Shown here: piece after piece, positions 26,071 to 33,251 of the stretch
How the letters are laid out: each line of letters starts with the position of its first letter
How positions within the stretch are numbered: the first letter of the stretch is position 1
NCBI RefSeq assembly: GCF_944324615.1
Contig: NZ_CALUWY010000011.1
Location: 1 to 58,741, forward strand
DNA: 58,741 nucleotides
Reading direction: 5' to 3'
DNA from: an uncultured Mailhella sp.
GTDB taxonomy: Bacteria > Desulfobacterota > Desulfovibrionia > Desulfovibrionales > Desulfovibrionaceae
Program-made: the position numbers and the translations under genes
The notes under the pieces: model-generated
The model's input: only the letters and a program-made list of their open reading frames with translations
Databases searched by the model: none
What the model was told of the DNA's origin: nothing

Positions 26071-26832
26071 ATGGAAAACAACAGGCACGATTTTGCGTCC
26101 TTCAGAAAAATCGACGCGCATTCCCATATCGGTTCCTTCGGAAGCCCCTTCAACGTGGACTTCAACACGGAACTTCTCGCCCGGCAGATGGACGAGTACA
26201 ACATCGAGAAAACCATACTCTGCCCGGCAGGGGCGCACCTCAACGAGGAACTGAACGCGGCCTGGCACGCCATGCCTGAGCGCATCATTCCCCTGTGCTG
26301 GGTGAATGCCAATCTGGGCACGCAGGCGTATGACATGCTTGAGCATTACCTGCGCGACGAAGGCTTTGCCGGGGTGAAGATGCAGCCGCTCTTCGACGCC
26401 TTCACCGCCGATTCCCCCATGGTGGACCCCATCATGGACATTGCGCAGGCCTGCCATAAGCCGGTGTTCATCCACTGCGGGCACCCGCCCTTTTCCCTGC
26501 CCTGGCAGATAGGCCTGCTTGCGGAACGTCACCCCGAGGTGCCCACGGTGATGATCCACATGGGCCACGGCCACGGCGTGTACATCGAGGGCAGCATCAA
26601 CATGGCGAAAAAGTACGACAACCTCTTCCTTGAGGTGTCGGGCATGCCCATGGGCTGCCAGATCAGGAACGCCTATGAGACCGTGGGCCGGGAAAGGGTG
26701 ATGTTCGGCATTGATTCGCCCTTCCATCATCCCAGTGTGGAAATTCAGCGCGTGCTCTCCTGCGGCCTGCCCGACAGCGCGCTGGAGGATGTGTTCTACA
26801 ATAACGCCGCATCCTTCATGGGCCTGCGCTAG
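26071..26832 (+). CDS. Amidohydrolase_2 family metal-dependent hydrolase
   Basis: A 253 aa TIM-barrel enzyme of the amidohydrolase-2 (ACMSD-like) family. The metal ligands are present: HSH in IDAHSHIG near residue 17, His in FIHCGH, a further His in MIHMGHGH, and the C-terminal Asp in GIDSPF. It is thus a likely active hydrolase or decarboxylase, unlike the related protein at 6298-7161. The start at 26071 follows AAAGGAG; upstream ATGs in frame would add a non-conserved, GC-skewed leader. It lies 220 bases after the AbgB-like gene, beyond a strong hairpin, and is the last gene before a terminator. Confidence 0.88.
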   Translation: MENNRHDFASFRKIDAHSHIGSFGSPFNVDFNTELLARQMDEYNIEKTILCPAGAHLNEELNAAWHAMPERIIPLCWVNANLGTQAYDMLEHYLRDEGFAGVKMQPLFDAFTADSPMVDPIMDIAQACHKPVFIHCGHPPFSLPWQIGLLAERHPEVPTVMIHMGHGHGVYIEGSINMAKKYDNLFLEVSGMPMGCQIRNAYETVGRERVMFGIDSPFHHPSVEIQRVLSCGLPDSALEDVFYNNAASFMGLR

Positions 26833-26858
26833 GCCTTTTCCGGCATGGTCGGACAACG

Positions 26859-26893
26859 AAAAGCCCGCACGGCAGAGTCGTGCGGGCTTTTTT
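26859..26893. terminator. Bidirectional terminator between converging genes
   Basis: GCCCGCACG and CGTGCGGGC pair around a short loop, flanked by A and T runs on both sides. It ends the ABC-transporter operon and also hemA from the opposite strand. Confidence 0.88.
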
Positions 26894-26917
26894 GCTGCCT
26901 GTATGCGGCGGAGCGCA

Positions 26918-28192
26918 TTATTTCAGTTTGAACACACGGCGCACCGTGTCCACGGCCTGCATGGTGTATTCGGGGTTGGCGGCCTCGTGGAAACGGTCCT
27001 TCATGAAGGATATGGGCTCGTGATTGAAGCGCCGCACCAGCGAGCTTGCCATGATTTCCAGCGCCTCCCGCGTGTTGTCGTCAACGGGGCCTAAGCGGTG
27101 CAGGGTCTTTGCCAGTTCCTCCCGCATGATGCTCTCGCCCCGTTCCACCAGCGCCACGATGGTGGGCTGAAGGGTGAGCGATTCCATCCACTGATGGAAG
27201 GCGAGGGTTTCCTCGTCCACAATGGCGCGGGCGCGCACGGCTTCCTTGCGCCTTTCGGCGATGTGTTCCTCCACCACTTCCTTGAGGTCGTCGATATCGT
27301 AGAGATAGACGTTGTCCAGCGTGTTCACGGAAGGGGCGATGTCGCGCGGCATGGCGATGTCGATGAGGAACATGGGGCGGTGCTTGCGCTTCTTCATCAC
27401 GTCCTTCATGTCCGTTTCGTGGATGATGGCGTCGGGCGCGCCGGTGGAGCTGATGACGATGTCGGTATCCACGAGATGGGAGAAGAGCTGATCGAAGGGC
27501 ACGGCCTCGCCGCCGAGGCGGTGGGCCAGTTCCTCGGCCCGGGCAAAGGTGCGGTTGGCCACGCGGATACGCCTGACCCCGGCCTGCCTGAGGTGCAGGG
27601 CGGCCAGTTCGGCCATTTCGCCCGCGCCGATGATGAGGGCGTTGTGACTGCCCATGTCGTCGAAGATCTGTTTTGCCAGTTCCACGGCGGCATAGCTTAT
27701 GGACACGGCGCTGGAGGCCACGCCCGTTTCCGAGCGCACCCTCTTGGCCACGGAAAAGGCCTTGTGCAGCAGGCGGTTGATGATGGTTCCCGCGCTGTGG
27801 CTCTGGGTGGCCTTGCGGTAGGCGGCCTTGAGCTGGCCGAGGATCTGCGGTTCGCCGAGCACCAGCGAATCCAGGCTGGAGGCCACGTTGAAGAGGTGGC
27901 GGATGGCTTCGTCGTTTCTGTACTGGTAGAGGTAGGGCTCAAGCTCTTCCACGCTTCTGCCCCGGGCCCTGGCCCAGTATTCCAGGGCACGGAGACGGGG
28001 CTTGTCCCCGTCGCCCACCACAAGCACTTCCACGCGGTTGCAGGTGGAGAGAATGAGCGATTCGCCGATGTCGCCGCCCGTGGGAATGGCCCAGGTTTCG
28101 GGAGAGCAGAAGTTGGTGAGCGCGAATTTTTCGCGCACCTCCACGGCGGCCGTGCGGTGATTGATGCCGATAAGGTGAATGGTGCTGTTCAT
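26918..28192 (-). CDS. hemA: Glutamyl-tRNA reductase
   Basis: Catalyses the NADPH-dependent reduction of glutamyl-tRNA(Glu) to glutamate-1-semialdehyde, the first committed step of tetrapyrrole synthesis by the C5 route (424 aa, usual length). The catalytic-domain blocks GINHRTAAVEVREKF and LILSTCNRVEV, with the active-site Cys, are at the N-terminus. A SLVLGEPQILGQ block and an NADPH fold (LIIGAGEMAELAALHL) follow, and a dimerisation helix region forms the C-terminus. It is the last gene of a three-gene minus-strand cluster with a cytochrome-assembly-like protein and precorrin-2 dehydrogenase. Confidence 0.97.
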   Translation of the reverse strand: MNSTIHLIGINHRTAAVEVREKFALTNFCSPETWAIPTGGDIGESLILSTCNRVEVLVVGDGDKPRLRALEYWARARGRSVEELEPYLYQYRNDEAIRHLFNVASSLDSLVLGEPQILGQLKAAYRKATQSHSAGTIINRLLHKAFSVAKRVRSETGVASSAVSISYAAVELAKQIFDDMGSHNALIIGAGEMAELAALHLRQAGVRRIRVANRTFARAEELAHRLGGEAVPFDQLFSHLVDTDIVISSTGAPDAIIHETDMKDVMKKRKHRPMFLIDIAMPRDIAPSVNTLDNVYLYDIDDLKEVVEEHIAERRKEAVRARAIVDEETLAFHQWMESLTLQPTIVALVERGESIMREELAKTLHRLGPVDDNTREALEIMASSLVRRFNHEPISFMKDRFHEAANPEYTMQAVDTVRRVFKLK

Positions 28193-28222
28193 GATGTTCC
28201 TGGCAGAGAGGCTTGTTGGGGG

Positions 28223-29035
28223 CTAAAAACCGTGTTGTGTGGGGAAGACGGTGTTCACCACGAACATGGAGAACAGCGAGGCGGCAAAAATGACGAGGGC
28301 CAGTATGGCGGGCTTGCGTCCGCGCCATCCGAGGGCCTGACGCTGATGGAAGAGCAGTGCGTACACGGCAAGGATGATGAGGGAGATCCATTCCTTGAAG
28401 TCGCCGCTCACAAAGGTTCCCCAGCTGATGCGCGCCCAGAGGAAGCCGCAGAGCACGCCCAGGCTGTAGCAGGGGAAGCCGATGAGCGTGGCCATGGCGT
28501 TCACCTTGTCGAGGGCTCCCAGAGCGGGCAGATCCTTGCGGAAGCCTTCCAGCGGCGTTTTTCTCTTGATGGCGCCTTCCTGCCACAGAAAGAGCGCTCC
28601 GGCTCCTGCGGCCACGGCCATGACGCCCACGCCCACGAAGATGGCGGCAAGGTGCAGCACGAAAAGCGGCCCGGCCATGGTCATGGTGCCCGGCGTGGAG
28701 GCAAAGCCCAGGGCGCATGCGCAGAGGAAGAAGGCCCACGGCGCGGCGAAGTGAAGGGCTATGTCCATGTGCTGGCGGCGGGCCATGACAAGCCCGGCGA
28801 GTATCAGAAACCAGGAAAGGGGCAGCAGGTAGAAGCCGCGCGACACGGCGCTGAAGGCTCCCGTGGCGAGGGCCGCGGCCAGCCAGAGCGTGTGGGCGGC
28901 AAAGCCCGCGGTGCAGAGCAGGCAGGAGAGCTTTTTCACCCGCACGGAGCGGCCGAGCACCCCGGCAAGGGCGGCCACGGTGGCCGGTGCGTACAGGGCG
29001 AGGCTGAGATAGGAGAAGATATCAGTCCAGTCCAT
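28223..29035 (-). CDS. CcsA/HemX-like cytochrome c assembly family membrane protein
   Basis: A 270 aa integral membrane protein with about eight predicted helices, of the cytochrome C assembly family (PF01578). The family includes the haem-handling protein CcsA and the HemX protein encoded beside hemA in many bacteria. A tryptophan-bearing loop (ISWGTFVSGDFKEW, near residue 195) resembles the haem-contacting WWD-type segment. Neighbouring hemA (30 bases downstream) and an overlap of 14 bases with the precorrin-2 dehydrogenase gene favour the HemX role. The start at 29035 was chosen because the frame upstream is a non-membrane shadow of the neighbouring gene. Confidence 0.82.
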   Translation of the reverse strand: MDWTDIFSYLSLALYAPATVAALAGVLGRSVRVKKLSCLLCTAGFAAHTLWLAAALATGAFSAVSRGFYLLPLSWFLILAGLVMARRQHMDIALHFAAPWAFFLCACALGFASTPGTMTMAGPLFVLHLAAIFVGVGVMAVAAGAGALFLWQEGAIKRKTPLEGFRKDLPALGALDKVNAMATLIGFPCYSLGVLCGFLWARISWGTFVSGDFKEWISLIILAVYALLFHQRQALGWRGRKPAILALVIFAASLFSMFVVNTVFPTQHGF

Positions 29036-29729
29036 GGAAGAACTCCTTGGCGGAAAAGGAAAGGGCAGGGGGCAGATGAGGGGCAAGCAGCGCGTCCAGC
29101 GCGGAGGCGTCCTTATTAAGGAGTGCCTCCATGAGCTGCCCGCGCAGGGGGCGGGCGCAGAGGGCGCGGAAGATGTCCGCGTCCGCATCGCTTCCGAGGC
29201 GCAGGGCGAGCAGCTTCGGGCGCAGGGCCTTCAGCAGCAGGGCCAGCAGCGCGTAGCCGTTTTCCATCCAGAGCTTCAGATCTTCTTTCAGAGCGCGGGC
29301 GAGGGCGGGGCTGCAGCCTCCCGTGGAAAGGGCCAGGGTGATGGGTCCGTTTTCCACATGGGCGGGCACGAGAAAGGTGCCGCCTTCGCCGTTTTCCACG
29401 GGACCGGCCACGTTGCACGGCACGCCGGAGGCGCGGCACAGGCGGGCGATGGCGGAATTGACGGCCGCCGAGGGCGTGGCCGCAAACACCAGGGTCTTAT
29501 GTTCCGCATCTTCCGGCCGGAAGACGCGCCTTTCCCACGAAAGCGCTTCGCAGGGCAGACCGGCCACGGCCTTTTCCAGAGCCTTTTCATCAAGCTCCGG
29601 GTCCAGCACCAGAAGGGCGGCGGGGCGGCATGCCAGAAGAGAGGCGATTTTGCGCCGCCCTACAGGCCCGGCTCCCACCACCAGACAGCGGGCTTCGGAA
29701 AGATCGAGAAACAGGGGATAGTAACGCAT
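29022..29729 (-). CDS. Precorrin-2 dehydrogenase/sirohydrochlorin ferrochelatase (CysG N-terminal type)
   Basis: A 235 aa bifunctional-type enzyme that oxidises precorrin-2 to sirohydrochlorin with NAD and may insert iron to give sirohaem. The NAD-binding CLVVGAGPVGRRKI is near residue 15, followed by VFAATPSAAVNSAI, the block VENGEGGTFLVPA and LALSTGGCSPALARAL, typical of the Met8/CysG-N family. There is no methyltransferase domain, so it is the stand-alone form. The ATG at 29729 is preferred over TTG at 29735. In sulfate reducers sirohydrochlorin feeds sirohaem and the alternative haem route, which fits its linkage to hemA; this is inference from known biology. Confidence 0.88.
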   Translation of the reverse strand: MRYYPLFLDLSEARCLVVGAGPVGRRKIASLLACRPAALLVLDPELDEKALEKAVAGLPCEALSWERRVFRPEDAEHKTLVFAATPSAAVNSAIARLCRASGVPCNVAGPVENGEGGTFLVPAHVENGPITLALSTGGCSPALARALKEDLKLWMENGYALLALLLKALRPKLLALRLGSDADADIFRALCARPLRGQLMEALLNKDASALDALLAPHLPPALSFSAKEFFHGLD

Positions 29730-30116
29730 GGGCAAAGGTATAGCCTTTACCCGCCCTCCCGTCCAGTGAAGAGGTCACATTTCCGCCGCGGCAGAAAGAG
29801 GCGGGCAGGCGCGCCTTCCGCCTGTCCTCTTCCCCCGGGAGGGGCCTTTTGGGCCGCGTTTTTCTTCCGTTTTCCATGCGCGGCCTTCGTTTGCCTTTTC
29901 CGGCAGGGCGGAGCGCAGGCACCCTGCCTCCGGGGCGGAGCATGCCTTCTTCCGCGTCTGAGGCAGGGAAAACACTGGACGAACGGCGAAAAAAGAAGTA
30001 GGGTTTCCCGTCTTGAATCTCAACGCTGCGGTAAATCGGGCGACTAGGCGACTGTCCGCCTACCAAGGTGGGTATGGGCGAACCCGTGGGTCCGCAAATC
30101 ATCTGAGGAGTGTACC
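29730..30116 (+). other. Intergenic region between divergent genes, with rpmE leader
   Basis: No gene is seen. It must hold the divergent promoters of the tetrapyrrole cluster and rpmE, but I find no clear -35/-10 pair. Near rpmE, TAGGCG (30045-30050) and CGCCTA (30057-30062) form a perfect 6 bp hairpin, part of a possible structured leader of about 100 bases. Confidence 0.45.
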
Positions 30117-30326
30117 ATGAAAGAAGGCATCCATCCCAAAGTGTACAAGGCCAAGCTTGTCTGCGCCTGCGGCAACGTCGTGGAAGTTCTTTCCACCAAG
30201 GGCGAAACCGTGCATGTCGAAATCTGCTCCGCCTGCCATCCGTTCTTCACCGGCAAGCAGCGCTTCGTCGACACCGCCGGCCGTATTGACCGCTTCCGCA
30301 AGAAGTACGCCAAATTCGCCAAGTAA
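30117..30326 (+). CDS. rpmE: 50S ribosomal protein L31
   Basis: A 69 aa ribosomal protein of the large subunit that helps bridge the two subunits. It is the zinc-binding form: Cys16 and Cys18 (CAC) with Cys37 and Cys40 (CSAC), and the conserved [20 protein letters not shown] block. A TGAGGAG ribosome site precedes the ATG. A terminator follows at once, so it can be transcribed alone. Confidence 0.97.
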   Translation: MKEGIHPKVYKAKLVCACGNVVEVLSTKGETVHVEICSACHPFFTGKQRFVDTAGRIDRFRKKYAKFAK

Positions 30327-30361
30327 CGCTGATCCGGCGTGATGTAGCCGGGAACGAGCGG

Positions 30362-30392
30362 AACCTCCCCAGGCTTTCCTGGGGAGGTTTTT
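30362..30392 (+). terminator. Rho-independent terminator after rpmE
   Basis: AACCTCCCCAGG and CCTGGGGAGGTT form a perfect 12 bp stem with a short CTTT-type loop, followed by a T run. Confidence 0.92.
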
Positions 30393-30551
30393 GAGTTTGG
30401 GCCATGTCCTGCGGCACAGGCCGCGGGCAGGGCGCCGGGTCGCCTTCCGCACGGGCGCTTTGCCGCAGCGGGGGCGTATGCCGCTCACGGGCCGCCTTTC
30501 CTGCCGCGGCCTGAAGGGAGCGCATGTTCTGCATTTTTTTCAGGAAGAGGC

Positions 30552-31562
30552 ATGAAGCACACGTTTTCTTTTCTCCGGCTCCTTGCGCTTGCGGGCGAAA
30601 GCTGCGCCCTTCCTCTGGTGGGCGGGCAGGCCGTCATGGAAGGCGTGCTCATGCGCAACGGCGCCTCCTGCGCGCTTGCGGTGCGCCGCCCTTCGGGTTC
30701 CATTTCCGTGGAAAGCCGCCGCTGGAGGAGCGTAGGCCCTCAGGGGCTTCGTTCCGTGCGCTTTCTGCGCGGATTTCCCATTCTGGTGGAAAGCCTTGCC
30801 AACGGCATCCGCGCCCTGAACCGCTCCGCCGATCTTTCCGGCGGTGAGGACGATTCCGCCCCCATGACGCGCGGCGAGGTGGCCCTCACGCTGCTCATGG
30901 CCCTCGGGGCCGCCATTGTGCTTTTCGTGGCCGCGCCGCATCTCATGGCCCTTGTCATGCAGTATGCGGGCCTTGGCGGCGACATGAAGGGCTTTTCCTT
31001 CCATGTGTGGGACGGCCTGTTCAAGTTCCTTATTTTTATAGGCTATATCGCGGGCATATCCTTCATGCCCGAGATACGGCGCGTCTTTCAGTACCACGGC
31101 GCGGAACACAAGACCATTCATGCCTTCGAGCAGGGCGGCATGGTCACGGTGGAAACGGCCAGGCGGGGCAGCCGCCTGCATCCGCGCTGCGGCACCACCT
31201 TTCTGCTTTTCGTGCTCTCCGTGGCCATAGTGCTGCACGCGGTGCTGGTTCCTCTGCTGCTCATGGTGTGGGACCCTTCTTCCGCGATTGTGCGCCATGC
31301 GGGCATCGTGCTTTTCAAAATACTGCTCATCGTGCCGGTGAGCGCGCTTGCCTATGAGATCATCCGCTACGCGGCCGCGCTGGAGAACGGCGTATGGGGC
31401 CGCGTTCTGCGCGCTCCGGGCTTTTTCCTTCAGCTGCTCACCACGCGGGAACCCGACGACAGGCAGCTTGAGGTGGCCGTTGCCGCGCTCAGGGAAGCGC
31501 TCGGGCCGGAAAGCCCCTTTGCCGACCGCTTTGAATCCCCCGACCATACCGTGATGGAGTGA
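30552..31562 (+). CDS. DUF1385 family membrane protein (YqhQ-like)
   Basis: A 336 aa inner-membrane protein of the DUF1385 family, of unknown function. The N-terminal LVGGQAVMEGVLMRNG block (residues 22-37) is diagnostic. The middle carries FQYHGAEHKTIHAFE and LHPRCGTTFLLFV. About four membrane helices are visible near 113-135, 155-175, 215-240 and 255-275. Conserved His, Glu and Cys in the soluble segments hint at metal binding, but this is not established. The stop codon nearly abuts the prfA start (2 bases), a linkage between DUF1385 and prfA that is common in other bacteria. Confidence 0.9.
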   Translation: MKHTFSFLRLLALAGESCALPLVGGQAVMEGVLMRNGASCALAVRRPSGSISVESRRWRSVGPQGLRSVRFLRGFPILVESLANGIRALNRSADLSGGEDDSAPMTRGEVALTLLMALGAAIVLFVAAPHLMALVMQYAGLGGDMKGFSFHVWDGLFKFLIFIGYIAGISFMPEIRRVFQYHGAEHKTIHAFEQGGMVTVETARRGSRLHPRCGTTFLLFVLSVAIVLHAVLVPLLLMVWDPSSAIVRHAGIVLFKILLIVPVSALAYEIIRYAAALENGVWGRVLRAPGFFLQLLTTREPDDRQLEVAVAALREALGPESPFADRFESPDHTVME

Positions 31563-31564
31563 CT

Positions 31565-32632
31565 ATGTTTGCGAAACTGGAAAATCTGGAAAAACGCTAT
31601 GACGAGCTGGAGCAGACTCTGGCCGACCCCGCCGTGCTGTCCGACCCGGAACAGTACCGCAAGACGGCCAAGGCCCGCGCCGACGTGGAACCTGTTGTCC
31701 TCGCCTTCCGCGAATACCGCGACCTCCAGAAACAGCTTGAGGAAAACAAGGAACTTCTGAGCGACGAGGATCACGACATCCGCGAGATGGCGCAGGAGGA
31801 GATACGCCGCATCGAAAAGGAACTGCCCGACCGCGAGCACAAGCTGCGCCTCATGCTGCTTCCCCCGGATCCGCTGGATGAAAAGAACACCGTGCTGGAA
31901 GTGCGCGCAGGTACCGGCGGCGACGAGGCGGCGCTCTTTGCGGCCGACCTTTTCCACATGTACTGCCGTTATGCCGAACTGCAGCACTGGAAGGTGGAAA
32001 TCATTTCCGAAATGCCCACGGATGCGGGCGGTTACAAGGAAGTCATTGCCCTTGTTTCGGGCAAGCGCGTGTACAGCCGCCTGCGCTATGAATCCGGCAC
32101 GCACCGCGTGCAGCGCGTGCCCGCCACGGAATCGCAGGGCCGCATCCACACTTCCGCCGCCACCGTGGCCGTCATGCCCGAAGCCGAGGAAGTGGATGTG
32201 AACCTCCGTCCCGAGGATCTGCGCATCGACGTGTACCGCGCCTCCGGTGCGGGCGGCCAGCACGTCAACAAGACGGAATCGGCCGTGCGCATCACGCATA
32301 TTCCCACGGGCATCGTGGTCACCTGCGAAGACGAACGTTCCCAGCACAAGAACAAGGCCCGCGCCATGAAGGTTCTCGCCTCGCGCATTCTTCAGGCGGA
32401 GCAGGAAAAGCAGCATGCCTTCGAAGCGGCGGAGCGCCGTTCCCAGGTGGGTTCCGGCGACCGTTCCGAGCGCATCCGCACCTACAACTTCCCTCAGGGC
32501 CGCGTGACCGATCACCGCATCAACCTCACCATGTATTCCCTCGACCGCTTCATGGACGGGGAAATCGAAGACATGGTGGAAGCCCTCGCCGCCCAGGCGC
32601 AGGCCGACGCCCTGAAGGCCGAGGTGGAATAA
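31565..32632 (+). CDS. prfA: Peptide chain release factor 1
   Basis: Recognises UAA and UAG stop codons and triggers peptide release (355 aa, usual 355-360). The GGQ catalytic loop is in [15 protein letters not shown] near residue 235. The stop-codon recognition motif P-A-T is seen in [14 protein letters not shown], which marks RF1 rather than RF2. The ATG at 31565 has GGAG five bases upstream; a GTG at 31559 in the same frame is less well placed. No prmC (hemK) methylase gene follows, although it often does. Confidence 0.97.
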   Translation: MFAKLENLEKRYDELEQTLADPAVLSDPEQYRKTAKARADVEPVVLAFREYRDLQKQLEENKELLSDEDHDIREMAQEEIRRIEKELPDREHKLRLMLLPPDPLDEKNTVLEVRAGTGGDEAALFAADLFHMYCRYAELQHWKVEIISEMPTDAGGYKEVIALVSGKRVYSRLRYESGTHRVQRVPATESQGRIHTSAATVAVMPEAEEVDVNLRPEDLRIDVYRASGAGGQHVNKTESAVRITHIPTGIVVTCEDERSQHKNKARAMKVLASRILQAEQEKQHAFEAAERRSQVGSGDRSERIRTYNFPQGRVTDHRINLTMYSLDRFMDGEIEDMVEALAAQAQADALKAEVE

Positions 32633-32661
32633 CACGTTCCGCGGCCGCCCGTGCGGCCCGG

Positions 32662-32688
32662 CCGGAGGCGCTTTTTTAGCGCCTCCGG
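32662..32688 (+). terminator. Hairpin after prfA
   Basis: CCGGAGGCGC and GCGCCTCCGG pair perfectly around TTTTTTA. The T run is in the loop rather than after the stem, so termination efficiency is uncertain. Confidence 0.5.
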
Positions 32689-32730
32689 GCAACACAGCTC
32701 TGTGCGTCTGCGCAGATAAGGAGAACAGGC

Positions 32731-33048
32731 ATGAGTCAGGAGTACGAAGGCGCGCCCGGCGAAGAAGCGGGCGTCACGCTGGAGGAAGAGCTGAAGGAAC
32801 CGGCCATGTACCGCGTTCTTCTGCACAACGACGATTACACCACCATGGATTTCGTGGTGAACATCCTGCAGGATGTGTTCCACAAGACCCAGCAGGAAGC
32901 CGTGGCCATCATGATGTCCGTGCACGAGAAGGGCACGGGCGTGTGCGGCGTGTACCCTAAGGAAATTGCGGAATTTCGTGTGAACCAGGTGGCGGGCCGC
33001 GCCAGGGCAGCGGGCTTTCCCCTGCGCTGCACCATGGAAAGGGAATAG
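32731..33048 (+). CDS. clpS: ATP-dependent Clp protease adaptor ClpS
   Basis: A 105 aa adaptor that binds N-degron proteins (Leu, Phe, Tyr, Trp at the N-terminus) and hands them to ClpAP. The flexible acidic N-terminus of about 25 residues is followed by the core. HNDDYTTMDFVV supplies the Asp residues that hold the substrate alpha-amino group, and VHEKG supplies the pocket His. The AGGAG ribosome site is well placed. It is followed by clpA and then aat, giving delivery, unfolding and tagging functions in one place. Confidence 0.96.
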   Translation: MSQEYEGAPGEEAGVTLEEELKEPAMYRVLLHNDDYTTMDFVVNILQDVFHKTQQEAVAIMMSVHEKGTGVCGVYPKEIAEFRVNQVAGRARAAGFPLRCTMERE

Positions 33049-33110
33049 GGAAGGCCTTTTTCCCGCACAATCTGCAAAAGCGGGCCTTGTCCGCCCTCAT
33101 GTTTCATCAT

Positions 33111-33145
33111 CCCGGTTCCGTCCACACGGAGCCGGGTTTTCTTTT
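33111..33145 (+). terminator. Terminator after clpS
   Basis: CCCGGTTCCGT pairs with ACGGAGCCGGG (one mismatch), followed by TTTTCTTTTT. It separates clpS from clpA transcription. Confidence 0.8.
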
Positions 33146-33187
33146 TCTGCCTTCCGTTCTTTCCCGTCCGCTCTTGGGCAGGGCTGC

Positions 33188-33216
33188 TTGCATTCTGCTT
33201 TCCGGGCAGGTACAAT
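33188..33216 (+). promoter_or_regulatory. Promoter of clpA-aat
   Basis: TTGCAT (33188-33193), a 17 base spacer and TACAAT (33211-33216) form a good sigma-70 type promoter 36 bases before the clpA start. It follows directly after the clpS terminator. Confidence 0.65.
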
Positions 33217-33251
33217 AGGGGAATGTTTCCAGAAAAAAGGGGTATTCCGCG

